Source of the DNA: Mycobacterium sp. 3519A | Lineage (GTDB): Bacteria; Actinomycetota; Actinomycetes; Mycobacteriales; Mycobacteriaceae | NCBI RefSeq assembly: GCF_900240945.1 | Contig: NZ_OESG01000012.1 | Location: forward strand, 868,001 to 932,000 | Reading direction: 5' to 3' | Length of the DNA stretch: 64,000 nucleotides | In this document: piece by piece, positions 16,813-25,266 of the stretch | How positions within the stretch are numbered: the first letter of the stretch is position 1 | How the letters are laid out: every line of letters begins with the position of its first letter | Notes under the pieces: generated by a model | What the model was told of the DNA's origin: nothing | The model's input: the letters and a program-made list of their open reading frames with translations, nothing else | Database searches by the model: none | Position numbers and translations under genes: made by a program

Positions 16813-17441
16813 CTACCGGACTGTAGATACAGTAGCGCGCTAGCGAGAGACCGGGTCCCGCGGGAAGACGGAGTCAACGCATTGGGTGGCTTAGTGCGCT
16901 CAGGTCGCACGCAGCGCGAATGGCGCGGTGGTGCGCGTGGCGCTGGTGGTCGAGGCGGTTTCCCGGGAACCCGGCGTTGGCGGCACCATGCCTGGGGCGC
17001 TACTCCCGGCAATTCCAGCGCGACCGGCAAAGCCGGCTACCGGCCAGCGCGGCTGACCGATCTAACCGAGGACGCAGGTCGTCAGCGCGCTGGGCGTTTC
17101 AACATCCCTAGGCGGCATGGCCCGCGCCTGGCAGACAGGGACTGACAGGTCAGAAACCTCCGAAGGCATGTGGCCGTGAAGGCCGCCCAGTGCGCCAAGA
17201 CACGCAGTAACGAGACGCTAAGAGGTGTAGGCCCCGACACGGCTGAGGTTCGCTGCCAGGACAAATGGACCTACCTGGAACCCCGATGAGACGGTGGGGA
17301 CGCTGGCATCTTTACACGCCAGCGGTCGGGGATTCGACCCGATCGGCCGAATTGGTCAGTCTTGGGAGTCGCACAAGCCTCGTTGGCATCGGAGGATGGC
17401 AAGAGGCCAAGCCGTCGAAATGACGGCGGAGAGAAGGCGCA
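16813..17441. other. Long gene-free stretch between gajB and xis
   Basis: About 630 bp with no convincing gene; high G+C frames on both strands lack start signals. It contains several short inverted repeats, for example CGCTGGC/GCCAGCG around 17308-17331. Integrase and excisionase arm-binding sites or control sequences for the xis-int unit would be expected here or beside attR, but none was identified. Confidence 0.4.
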
Positions 17442-17648
17442 ATGGAGGACAACACCGACGAGAGGTGGATCACCCGCCAGGAGCTCGCCGACAGGTATGG
17501 CGTGCCGGTGAAGACGCCAGCCCAATGGGCTTCCAAGGGCACCGGACCGCCGTATGCCAAGTTCGGCCGCCACGTCCGATACCGCCTGCGCGACGTCGTC
17601 GCTTGGGAGGCAAAGCAACTCGACGTACATAGCCGCGACTCCGCATAG
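17442..17648 (+). CDS. Excisionase/AlpA-like helix-turn-helix protein
   Basis: Small protein of 68 residues with a MerR/excisionase-type helix-turn-helix: WITRQELADRYGVPVKT, then the wing with GTGPPYAKFGRHVRYRLRDVVAWE. ATG 17442 has GGAGAGAAGG upstream. It precedes the integrase by 77 bp in the same direction, the usual place for the directionality factor (Xis) of actinobacterial tRNA-integrating elements, where it would favour excision and may control int. Confidence 0.85.
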   Translation: MEDNTDERWITRQELADRYGVPVKTPAQWASKGTGPPYAKFGRHVRYRLRDVVAWEAKQLDVHSRDSA

Positions 17649-17725
17649 GGCCTACTTTGTCGGATGTGAGCGCTACGCTGCGCGAGAAGAGAGATGAGCG
17701 TTAACCGCCCGCGCAGTTGAGGACG

Positions 17726-18922
17726 ATGGCCGGCAGACCACAACTACGGATTGCCACCCATGGCAAGATCAAACGCATCTACCAGGGCGGCGGTGTCTGG
17801 CTGGCCCGGTGCCGGTACCGCGACACCGACGGCGTTACGCGTGTCGTCCAAAAGCTCGGTCCCGCAGACGAATACGACAAATACGGCAAGCTAGCCGAGG
17901 ATGCGCTGATTGCCGTTCTCTCTGAACGGAAACGCGCAGGGATCCACGGCGAGATCGGGCCGGACACCAAGGTGGCCGATCTCGTCGAGCAACACCTCAC
18001 GCGGCTGGCCGAGGACGGCCGTTCGCCCGTGACGATGTCGACGTACCGCTTCACCAACACGAAGCTGAAGAAATTCGTCGGCGGCCTGCGGGTGAGCGAG
18101 GCGACTCCCGCCCGCATGGACGCCGCTCTCAGGTCCATGCGGAATGCCCACGGCGCGACCATGGCCCGTCAATCCAAATCGATTCTGCGCGGCGCACTAC
18201 AGCTCGCTGTGATGGCCAGTGTCATCAACGCCAACCCGGTGCGGGACGTGCAGCCCGTGCGGTCCAAGAGCCAGCCTAAGGGCGCCGTCGCACTTACCGC
18301 CGACCAACTACGCGACCTTCTCGTCAACCTGCAGACATCAGAGTTCTGCGAGAAGCAGGATCTCGTGGACCCGATCACCCTCCTGATCGCCACGGGCATC
18401 CGCCGATCGGAACTGCTCGCCCTGCGCTGGTCCGACTTCGACGAGAAGACCGACATGCTCACCGTCGCCGGAAAAGTGATCCGAGTGCCCGGCGAGGGCC
18501 TGATGCGCGTGGACGAAACCAAGTCAGCCGCCGGCCGCCGCACCATTCCCCTGCCCCGCTTCGCCGTCGAGATGCTGCAAAAGCGTCGGCATCTCCCCTA
18601 CCTCGGCGAGCAGACCGTCATCTTCCCGTCCACCGCCGGCACCCTTCGCGATCCGAACAACTTCTTGAAGCTGTGGCGCACCGCGAGAGAGGAGCTCGGC
18701 GTCCCGGACGCGACCACCCACAGCTTCCGTAAGACCGTCGCCACCCTCATCGACGACGAAGGCCTCTCCGCCCGAATCGGCGCCGACCACCTCGGTCACA
18801 GCCACGTCAGCATGACCCAGGACCGCTACATGACACGCGGCCGCATCCACACTCAGGTAGCCGACCTGCTCGATCGCACAGTCCGCATAAACGATGAAAA
18901 AACGATGACTCACGACCACTGA
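17726..18922 (+). CDS. int: Tyrosine recombinase (island integrase)
   Basis: Protein of 398 residues of the phage-integrase family. The N-terminal part contains an arm-binding-like domain and a SAM-like core-binding domain (residues ~80-170). The catalytic domain has R226 in TGIRRSELLAL, H332 and R335 in HSFRKT, H358 in LGHSH and nucleophile Y368 in TQDRYMT, so it looks active. ATG 17726 has GAGG just upstream; TTG 17717 is possible. The gene ends 20 bp from attR and the tRNA, the standard arrangement for an integrase that recombines at a tRNA 3' end. Confidence 0.93.
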   Translation: MAGRPQLRIATHGKIKRIYQGGGVWLARCRYRDTDGVTRVVQKLGPADEYDKYGKLAEDALIAVLSERKRAGIHGEIGPDTKVADLVEQHLTRLAEDGRSPVTMSTYRFTNTKLKKFVGGLRVSEATPARMDAALRSMRNAHGATMARQSKSILRGALQLAVMASVINANPVRDVQPVRSKSQPKGAVALTADQLRDLLVNLQTSEFCEKQDLVDPITLLIATGIRRSELLALRWSDFDEKTDMLTVAGKVIRVPGEGLMRVDETKSAAGRRTIPLPRFAVEMLQKRRHLPYLGEQTVIFPSTAGTLRDPNNFLKLWRTAREELGVPDATTHSFRKTVATLIDDEGLSARIGADHLGHSHVSMTQDRYMTRGRIHTQVADLLDRTVRINDEKTMTHDH

Positions 18923-18942
18923 TCTTGAAAAATGGCCTCTGG

Positions 18943-18981
18943 AGTGGGGCGGGCGGGGCTCGAACCCGCGACCAACGGATT
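18943..18981 (-). repeat. attR: 3' half of tRNA(CAU), island right border
   Basis: Perfect copy of 2893-2931. It covers the tRNA from its 3' end to one base before the anticodon, so integration leaves the tRNA gene functional. Confidence 0.9.
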
Positions 18982-19018
18982 ATGAGTCCGCGGCTCTAAC
19001 CGACTGAGCTACCGCCCC
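18945..19018 (-). tRNA. tRNA with anticodon CAU, probably elongator Met
   Basis: Seventy-four bases fold as a full cloverleaf: acceptor GGGGCGG/CCGCCCC, D arm starting GCTC AGTCGGTTA GAGC, anticodon stem GCGGA/TCCGT with loop CTCATAA (anticodon at 18984-18982), and T stem GCGGG/CCCGC. CCA is not encoded. CAU is read as methionine unless TilS modifies it to an isoleucine tRNA; the sequence alone does not settle this. It is the integration target of the island. Confidence 0.93.
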
Positions 19019-19151
19019 AGCGCACAGTTTCGCGGCACCATGTTCGCACATGCCTTGCGGCTTGCCGTTGTTGAGTTGTCGCTCGTGAGCCGGGCGGAGG
19101 TACGGACCGTCTGCGCGTCGACTCTGGCCCCCGGGACGAAATCAACGGGAC

Positions 19152-19177
19152 GGTTAATTCCATAGCCGCGGGGGTAG
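19152..19177 (+). promoter_or_regulatory. Possible SigF-type promoter
   Basis: GGTTAA and GGGTAG are spaced so that GTTA-N15-GGGTAG fits the mycobacterial SigF pattern (GTTT-N15-17-GGGTA). It lies about 60 bp before the small membrane protein gene at 19240. Confidence 0.35.
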
Positions 19178-19239
19178 ACCGCCCGTAGCTAGGCGGCGAG
19201 GACACCCCGTGTGCTTGCCGGCCCGAGAGGAGGCACACC

Positions 19240-19464
19240 ATGAGCGGCCGTTCATCGGTTTTGCTGGGCGCAATACTGTTTGCCGTCGGAGCGGTAGGAG
19301 CGGCGATCTGGCTGTGGGTCAAGCGCAGGCAGCTGGCGCTCGCTGCGGCTGAAGCGGTACCGAAGGCGGCAACTGCGGCGGCCACGGAACAGGCGTCGGC
19401 GCTCCCGGATCAGGCATCGGCCCTAACGGACGCGGCACCAGAGCTTCGACCGTCACCGCAGTAA
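19240..19464 (+). CDS. Small single-pass membrane protein
   Basis: Protein of 74 residues. One transmembrane helix (SSVLLGAILFAVGAVGAAIWLW) is followed by a basic KRRQ stop-transfer and an alanine-rich tail. A strong GAGAGGAGG ribosome-binding site precedes ATG 19240, so it is likely real. No family was recognised. It is followed closely by a J-domain gene in the same direction; a SigF-like promoter upstream would suggest a stress or stationary-phase role. Confidence 0.7.
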   Translation: MSGRSSVLLGAILFAVGAVGAAIWLWVKRRQLALAAAEAVPKAATAAATEQASALPDQASALTDAAPELRPSPQ

Positions 19465-19485
19465 ACCCCGCAGGTGGACTCGCGA

Positions 19486-19785
19486 GTGGACTTTGATCCT
19501 TACGTCGTCTTGGGCGTGCCGCCAACCGCGACCGCCCATGAGATCCGCCACGCCTATCTCAGGCAAGTTCGAAAACATCACCCCGACGCCAAATCCGTTG
19601 CCGGGCAGTCGACGTCGTCCGCCGATGAGGCGTTTCGCCGGGTTAAGGCGGCCTACGAGCTGCTACGCGACCCCGATCGACGTGCACGGTATGACCGCGC
19701 ACGCGCACGTGTTGACTCCGCCTCCGCCTCCTTGCGTATCCCTGGCCTGAGCTTCCGCTTTCGCGTGAAGTGGCTTTCGGACTGA
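19486..19785 (+). CDS. Short J-domain (DnaJ-like) protein
   Basis: Protein of 99 residues consisting mainly of a J domain: DPYVVLGVPPTATAHEIRHAYLRQVRKHHPD with the HPD tripeptide that stimulates DnaK, then EAFRRVKAAYELLRDPDRRARYD. There is no G/F region or zinc domain, so it is a type III J protein that would recruit DnaK to a particular partner. GTG 19486 has AGGTGG eight bases upstream; GTG 19474 would add four residues. Confidence 0.85.
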   Translation: MDFDPYVVLGVPPTATAHEIRHAYLRQVRKHHPDAKSVAGQSTSSADEAFRRVKAAYELLRDPDRRARYDRARARVDSASASLRIPGLSFRFRVKWLSD

Positions 19786-19805
19786 ACCCCCGCAGCGTCC
19801 GGCGT

Positions 19806-20651
19806 CTAACCGACCACCGTCTGGCCGTCCGCGTCGATCCGGAACAGCTCCGTCCCCTCGGTCACCTGCGCCGCGTCCGCACCGAGCGCCACCATGATCT
19901 TGTTGCACGCATTGCGCATCACGTCCAGCGTCAGCTCGAACGCCTCCTCCTCGGTGAAGTGCTCCCGCACCCCGGCCACCACGTCCCGATCGATCCGCGA
20001 CGGCGTCCAGATCAACGCGTCCACATACCGCAGCGCCGCCTTATGCGCCTCCGACAACTGCGCGGACGACTGGTAGTCCTCGATGTCGGCATACAGCGTC
20101 TCCGATCCTCCGGCGTCCAGCGCACCGCCCTCGCGCCGCGACTTGCACAACCGACAGTTGTGCTGCGCCGCCCCCCGTAGCCGCACCACCTCCGTCGTCA
20201 CCGGATCCAACGCCCGAAGACGCGCCACCGCAGGCACGAAATCGTTGAGCAGCACGCCGATCGGATCGGTGTCGTGATCCCAGTCCGGTGTCCCGCCGTT
20301 GCCCGGCTTGCCCATCCCCAACGCCTCGAAGCCCGCCCACACCCGGGGCACAAAATCGGCGATGAACATCGCTACGACGGTGCGAAAAGCGTTCTTGCCC
20401 AACGCCGCAACGAACTGCGTCCGCTGATTGTCCCCGATGCCCGACACGTCGACCGTGAACTGCTCGGCAAATGCCGCCACCACCGCGTCGTGCTCGCGCG
20501 CCTCGTCGATGAGGTCGACTTCCGTCGGCAACGGCGGCAGCGACAGCGCCCTGCCGCACGTCAACCGGATCACCGTGTCCAGACGCGGGTCCCCCGACGA
20601 CAGCGCGACCAGTCCGGCCAGGCGCGAGGGCAAAGCTTCTTCGTCAGCCAC
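19806..20651 (-). CDS. Carboxymuconolactone decarboxylase/AhpD-like protein
   Basis: Protein of 281 residues. The middle carries [13 protein letters not shown], a CxxC motif in the AhpD/CMD-type helical fold, with further helices around ([33 protein letters not shown]). Such proteins are often peroxidase-like; substrate unknown. It starts at GTG 20651, only seven bases after the tldE stop, and is therefore probably the last gene of the tldD-tldE operon. Confidence 0.7.
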   Translation of the reverse strand: MADEEALPSRLAGLVALSSGDPRLDTVIRLTCGRALSLPPLPTEVDLIDEAREHDAVVAAFAEQFTVDVSGIGDNQRTQFVAALGKNAFRTVVAMFIADFVPRVWAGFEALGMGKPGNGGTPDWDHDTDPIGVLLNDFVPAVARLRALDPVTTEVVRLRGAAQHNCRLCKSRREGGALDAGGSETLYADIEDYQSSAQLSEAHKAALRYVDALIWTPSRIDRDVVAGVREHFTEEEAFELTLDVMRNACNKIMVALGADAAQVTEGTELFRIDADGQTVVG

Positions 20652-20658
20652 CCATGGA

Positions 20659-22032
20659 TTATTGCGCCTGACTGACCGAGGACATGTGAAAGTCAGGGAT
20701 CCGCAGCGACGGCATCGCGGCCCGCGTCGCCCAATCGCCCCACTCCCGCGGCAGCGTCACCTCACTGACACCCGCCTCGGTGGCGCGTCGCAGCAGATCC
20801 AGCGGGCTCTCGTTGAACCGGAAGTTGTTGACGGCCGCCGTCACCTCGCCGTCCTCGATCAGGTACACGCCGTCGCGGGTCAGGCCCGTCAGCAGCAGCA
20901 CGGTCGGGTCCACGGTGCGGATGTACCACAGCGTGGTGAGCAGCAGCCCCCGCTCGGTCCCCGCGATCATGTCCGCCAGGCCGGCCGACCCGCCCGTCAT
21001 CAGCAGATTCTCCGCGGGCACCGTCACCGGCGCCCCGAACTCGGCGGCCGCCGCGCGTGGATATGCCAGCGCGTTGATCGTCCCGTCCCGGACCCAGTCC
21101 ACCCGGCCGACGTCCATGCCGTTGTCGAACACCGACACCCGCTCCGACGAACTGGGCGCCACCACAAACGGGGTGCACTCCAACCCGGGGGCGTTCGGAT
21201 CGGAGTACAACGTCAGCGGCAGGTCGGTCAGCTTCTCCCCCACCCGGGTTCCGCCGCCGGGCGCCGACAACGCGGTACGCCCCTCCTGCGCGCCCCGGCC
21301 ACCCATCGACCAGGTCAGGTAGATCATCATGTCCGCCACCGTCGACGGCGGCATGATCGTCTCGTACCGCCCCGCGGGCAACTCGACGGTGCGCTTCGCC
21401 CACCCGAGTTGCGTGGACAGCCGCTCGATCAGCGAATCAATCGGCACGTCAACGAAATTCGGGGCGCCGACGCCCGCCCACGTGCTGGCGCCCTCGCGTT
21501 TGGCGTTGATCTCCACCGAACCGGTCGGCTGCGTGTACCGCCTCCGCAACCCGTTCGATGTCGCGACGAACGTCGTCTCCACGATGTGCCGGGCGTACCC
21601 GTACAACCGGTCCGCACCCCGAAACGCTTGCGCCAGCGGCTTGGCGATGTCCGCGAACACCTGCGCGCCGGTACCCGGCACCGGCGCATCCCAATCGGCC
21701 GGGACATCCCCACCCGGCAGCGGCGGCGCGCCGTCGCTCGCCTCGGGCGCCGACGCCGCCGTCTGCTGCGACGCCGCGACCAGATCCGCGATCACGGCCG
21801 GGTCAACGGCACTGGACCGCATCGACCCCACATGCGCCGTATCTCCCCGCCGCACAATCGAAATGACCGTCGTGGTCCGGCTCACCGACTCGCCGTTGGT
21901 GGTCATCGAATTGCCCGCCCAGCGCAGTGCGGCGTCGGCGCGGTCGGTCACCACGACGATCGTCTCGTCGGCCCCACCCAGTCGCGCCGCCTCGGCCAGC
22001 GCAGTGTCGACGACCTGCTGCGCGCCGATCAT
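20659..22032 (-). CDS. tldE: TldE/PmbA-family protein
   Basis: Protein of 457 residues of the TldD/PmbA (peptidase U62) family. It lacks the HExxxH metal motif, as expected for the TldE subunit that forms a heterodimer with TldD. Known TldD/E proteins act as proteases that unfold and cleave modified peptides and degrade antitoxins. The start overlaps the tldD stop by four bases (ATGA), so subunits are made together. The H37Rv counterpart by position is Rv2314c. Confidence 0.9.
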   Translation of the reverse strand: MIGAQQVVDTALAEAARLGGADETIVVVTDRADAALRWAGNSMTTNGESVSRTTTVISIVRRGDTAHVGSMRSSAVDPAVIADLVAASQQTAASAPEASDGAPPLPGGDVPADWDAPVPGTGAQVFADIAKPLAQAFRGADRLYGYARHIVETTFVATSNGLRRRYTQPTGSVEINAKREGASTWAGVGAPNFVDVPIDSLIERLSTQLGWAKRTVELPAGRYETIMPPSTVADMMIYLTWSMGGRGAQEGRTALSAPGGGTRVGEKLTDLPLTLYSDPNAPGLECTPFVVAPSSSERVSVFDNGMDVGRVDWVRDGTINALAYPRAAAAEFGAPVTVPAENLLMTGGSAGLADMIAGTERGLLLTTLWYIRTVDPTVLLLTGLTRDGVYLIEDGEVTAAVNNFRFNESPLDLLRRATEAGVSEVTLPREWGDWATRAAMPSLRIPDFHMSSVSQAQ

Positions 22033-23546
22033 CGTCCCGCCTCCGCCACCGTGTTGAGCACGTTGATGCCGCGGAACAGCGCCGACGGACAGCCGTGGCT
22101 GACCGCCGCCACCTGACCCGGTTGTGCCTTACCGCAATTGAACGCGCCACCCAGCCGCCACGTCGACGGCCCGCCGACGGCTTCCATCGCGCCCCAGAAG
22201 TCGGTGGTGGTCGCCTGATAGGCGACGTCGCGCACCTGACCGTCCAGCCTGCCGTCGCGGATCCGGAAAAACCGCTGCCCGGTGAACTGAAAGTTGTAGC
22301 GCTGCATATCGATTGACCAGCTCTTGTCGCCGACGATGTAGATGCCGTCCTCGACGCGGGCGATCAGGTCGTCGGTGGTGACGTCGTCGGCGGAGGGCTG
22401 CAGCGACACGTTGGCCATCCGCTGGATCGGCACGTGGTGCGGCGAGTCGGCGTACGAACAGCCGTTGGACCGCGTGACACCGAGCCGCGGTGCGAACACC
22501 CGATCCAGTTGGTAGCCGACGAAGATGCCGTCGCGCACCAGGTCCCAACTCTGTGCTCGCACCCCCTCGTCGTCGAAACCGACTGTCGCCAAGCCGTAGT
22601 CGACGGTCCGGTCCGCGGTGACATTCATCACCGGCGAGCCGTAGCGCATGGTGCCGAGCTTGTCCGGCGTTGCGAACGACGTGCCCGCATACGCGGCCTC
22701 GTAGCCGATCGCCCTGTCGTATTCGGTGGCGTGGCCGATTGATTCGTGAATCGTCAGCCAGAGGTTGGACGGGTCGATCACCAGGTCGGTCGGCCCGGCG
22801 GTCACCGACGGCGCCTTGACCTTTTCGGCGAGCAGCGACGGCAGCTGCGCCAGCTCGTCGGTCCAGTTCCACGGCTCGTCGTCGACGACGTACTCCCAGC
22901 CCCGCGCCGTCGGCGGCGCCAGCGTGCGCATCGACTCGAACGTGCCCGCCGCGGCGTCGACCGTGACCGCCTCCAACGACGGCTGCACCCGCACCCGCTG
23001 CTGGGTGATCGACGTGCCGAAGGTGTCGGCGTAGAACGTCTGCTCCTTGGCCGTGTGCAGCCCGGCCGAGACGTGGTCGACGCCGTCGGCTGCCAGCAGC
23101 CGGCCCGAGTACTCGCCAAGCACTGCGATCTTGTCGGCAACGCCGACGGTGAACGGATCGACCCGGTAGTCCGACACCCACGTCACGTCGGAATAGACCG
23201 GTTCGGCGGCCAACTCGATGTGCTCGGCGTTCAACGGCGCCAGCGTTCTGGCCACCTGCACGGCGCGCCGCGCGGTCTCGGCGGCCACCGCCGGGTCCAG
23301 CTCCGCGTGGGAGGCGAAGCCCCAGGTACCGTCGACGATCACCCGCACCGCCAGGCCGATCTCGTGGTCGACGACCGCGGTCTCCAGTTCGCCGTCACGC
23401 AACTGCATGAGCTCGGTGGTGATGCCATGTATGCGCAGGTCGGCGTAGCTGGCACCGGCTTCGATGGCGGCGGTCAAGGCGGCGTCGGCGAGCTGATGTC
23501 GCGGCAACGCGAGGAAGTCGGGGTCCACCCGGTGCGGCGCTGTCAC
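22029..23546 (-). CDS. tldD: TldD metalloprotease
   Basis: Protein of 505 residues with the TldD zinc motif HESIGH (HExxxH) in LTIHESIGHATEYDRAIGYEA and the family C-terminal domain (PIQRMANVSLQPS). GTG 23546 is used: the open frame continues upstream but the family N-terminus is at DPDFLALPRHQLADAAL, and GGTGGTGG precedes this GTG. It is the first gene of the tldD-tldE unit and is divergent from uspA, 45 bp away. Confidence 0.93.
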   Translation of the reverse strand: MTAPHRVDPDFLALPRHQLADAALTAAIEAGASYADLRIHGITTELMQLRDGELETAVVDHEIGLAVRVIVDGTWGFASHAELDPAVAAETARRAVQVARTLAPLNAEHIELAAEPVYSDVTWVSDYRVDPFTVGVADKIAVLGEYSGRLLAADGVDHVSAGLHTAKEQTFYADTFGTSITQQRVRVQPSLEAVTVDAAAGTFESMRTLAPPTARGWEYVVDDEPWNWTDELAQLPSLLAEKVKAPSVTAGPTDLVIDPSNLWLTIHESIGHATEYDRAIGYEAAYAGTSFATPDKLGTMRYGSPVMNVTADRTVDYGLATVGFDDEGVRAQSWDLVRDGIFVGYQLDRVFAPRLGVTRSNGCSYADSPHHVPIQRMANVSLQPSADDVTTDDLIARVEDGIYIVGDKSWSIDMQRYNFQFTGQRFFRIRDGRLDGQVRDVAYQATTTDFWGAMEAVGGPSTWRLGGAFNCGKAQPGQVAAVSHGCPSALFRGINVLNTVAEAGR

Positions 23547-23591
23547 GCCACCACCGTAGTGGCAGGCCAGCGGGTTCGTTTTAATGGCTCG

Positions 23592-24464
23592 GTGGCAGCA
23601 AACCGGGTCCGGTCGACGACTTTGGGTTATACGCTGCTCGCCCCCAGCCTGTTCGGCATGGTGACCTTCCTGCTGCTGCCCATCCTGGTGGTGTTGTGGC
23701 TGAGCCTGCACCGCTGGGATCTGCTGGGCCCGATTCGGTATGTCGGACTGGACAATTGGCATGCCGTGCTCACCGACCGGTCGTTCGCGACGTCACTGCT
23801 GGTGACCCTGGCGTTCATCGCGATGGTGGTGCCGCTGCAAACGGTGCTCGGGTTGATTGCCGCGGCGATGCTGTCGCGCGGGCTTCCCGGCAGCGGATTC
23901 TTCCGGACGCTGTACGTGCTGCCGTGGATCTGCGCGCCGCTGGCGATCGCGGTGCTGTGGCGGTGGATTCTGGCGCCCACCGACGGCGCCGTCAGCACCC
24001 TGCTCGGCCATCAGATCGAATGGCTAACCGATCCGGGTCTCGCGCTGCCCGTGGTGTCCGCGGTCGTGGTGTGGACCAACGTCGGTTACGTCACGCTGTT
24101 CTTCCTGGCGGGCATCCTCGCCATCCCGGAGGAGATCCACAACGCGGCCCGCACCGACGGCGCGACAACCTGGCAGCGGTTCCGCCGCATCACGCTGCCG
24201 ATGCTGCGACCCACATTGTTCTTCGTGACGGTCACCGGGGTCATCAGCGCAGCGCAGGTTTTCGACACCGTGTACGCGTTGACCGGCGGCGGCCCGCAGG
24301 GTCGCACCGATCTGGTGGCCCACCGCATCTACGCCGAGGCGTTCGGTGCGGCGGCGGTCGGACGCGCCGCGGTGATGGCGGTGGTGTTGTTCGTGTTGCT
24401 GATCGGCGTGACGATCGTGCAGCACTTGTATTTCCGGCGGCGGATCACCTATGACCTCACCTAG
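23592..24464 (+). CDS. uspA: Sugar ABC transporter permease UspA
   Basis: Integral membrane permease of 290 residues with six predicted helices and the MalF-type EAA loop (EEIHNAARTDGATTWQRFRRITLPML). It forms the channel with UspB for uptake of a sugar; the M. tuberculosis homologue set binds amino sugars. GTG 23592 is chosen since earlier frame overlaps tldD on the other strand. The 3' end overlaps uspB by 14 bases. Confidence 0.9.
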   Translation: MAANRVRSTTLGYTLLAPSLFGMVTFLLLPILVVLWLSLHRWDLLGPIRYVGLDNWHAVLTDRSFATSLLVTLAFIAMVVPLQTVLGLIAAAMLSRGLPGSGFFRTLYVLPWICAPLAIAVLWRWILAPTDGAVSTLLGHQIEWLTDPGLALPVVSAVVVWTNVGYVTLFFLAGILAIPEEIHNAARTDGATTWQRFRRITLPMLRPTLFFVTVTGVISAAQVFDTVYALTGGGPQGRTDLVAHRIYAEAFGAAAVGRAAVMAVVLFVLLIGVTIVQHLYFRRRITYDLT

Positions 24465-25266
24465 CCGCGCCGTCATCTATCCCGGGCTGGCGATCGGCGC
24501 GGTGATCACGTTGGCGCCGTTCGCGTTGGGCCTGCTGACGTCGTTCACCTCGGCGCGCCAGTTCAACACCTCCTCGCCGCTGTCGTGGCCCGATCCGCCG
24601 ACGTTGGAGAACTACACCGGACTGGCCGACGCGGGGTTCGGCAGGGCGATACTGGTCACCGCGTTGATGACCGCGGTGATCCTGCTCGGCCAGTTGACGT
24701 TCTCGGTGTTCGCCGCGTATGCCTTCGCCCGGCTGCAGTTTCCGGGCCGCGACGCATTGTTCTGGGTGTACATCGCCACGTTGATGGTGCCCGCGACTGT
24801 GACAGTGGTCCCGCTGTATCTGATGATGGCCGAGGCCGGGCTGCGAAACACGTTCTGGGCGTTGGTGTTGCCGTTCATGTTCGGCTCGCCGTACGCCATC
24901 TTCTTGCTGCGCGAGTACTTCCGCGGGATTCCGGCCGACTTGATCAACGCGGCCCGCGTGGACGGCGCCCACACGCTGGACATCATCTGGCACGTGGTGG
25001 TGCCTGCCAGTCGGCCGATTCTGGTGACGCTGGCGCTGATCACGACCGTCAGTCAATGGAACAATTTCATGTGGCCGCTGGTCATCACCAGTGGCGGCAA
25101 GTGGCAGGTGTTGACGGTCGCGACCGCCGGCCTGCAGTCGCGGTACAACGCGCAGTGGACGCTGGTGATGGCGGCGACGACGGTGGCGATCGTGCCGCTG
25201 ATCGTGCTGTTCGTGGCGACGGGCCGCCACATCGTCCGCTCGATCGTCGTCACGGGGCTGAAATGA
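24451..25266 (+). CDS. uspB: Sugar ABC transporter permease UspB
   Basis: Permease of 271 residues, MalG type, six predicted helices and EAA loop (ADLINAARVDGAHTLDIIWHVVVP). ATG 24451 lies inside the uspA 3' end, and its stop overlaps the uspC start (ATGA), giving a coupled three-gene unit. Confidence 0.92.
   Translation: MTSPSRAVIYPGLAIGAVITLAPFALGLLTSFTSARQFNTSSPLSWPDPPTLENYTGLADAGFGRAILVTALMTAVILLGQLTFSVFAAYAFARLQFPGRDALFWVYIATLMVPATVTVVPLYLMMAEAGLRNTFWALVLPFMFGSPYAIFLLREYFRGIPADLINAARVDGAHTLDIIWHVVVPASRPILVTLALITTVSQWNNFMWPLVITSGGKWQVLTVATAGLQSRYNAQWTLVMAATTVAIVPLIVLFVATGRHIVRSIVVTGLK

Larger units (their letters stand above)
2893..18981. mobile_element. tRNA-integrated genomic island with defence cargo
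   Basis: A 16.1-kb segment delimited by perfect 39-bp direct repeats (2893-2931 and 18943-18981) that equal the 3' half of the tRNA at 18945-19018. It carries xis and a tyrosine integrase next to the intact tRNA, a MobF relaxase with a nearby palindrome, and at least three sets of defence-like genes. Several of its genes (for example 3988-7047) are clearly more A+T-rich than the core around them. There are no phage structural or type IV secretion genes, so a mobilisable integrative element is the best description. Confidence 0.88.

Noticed and set aside
16882..17145. 87-codon frame after gajB
   Set aside because: Gly/Arg-rich low-complexity translation of G+C-rich DNA without a ribosome-binding site.
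17322..17350. tRNA-like T arm (GGGGATTCGACCC)
   Set aside because: The TTCGA lies inside a loop out of register with the stem, and no D arm or acceptor stem can be paired around it.
2893..18981. Island as prophage
   Set aside because: No capsid, tail, terminase or lysis gene; the relaxase points to a conjugation-related element.
22746..23591. Upstream extension of uspA
   Set aside because: The extension lies entirely antisense to tldD; the permease sequence begins only at about 23592.
24585..25262. Upstream extension of uspC
   Set aside because: It overlaps uspB in another frame; the binding-protein sequence starts at the ATG that overlaps the uspB stop.
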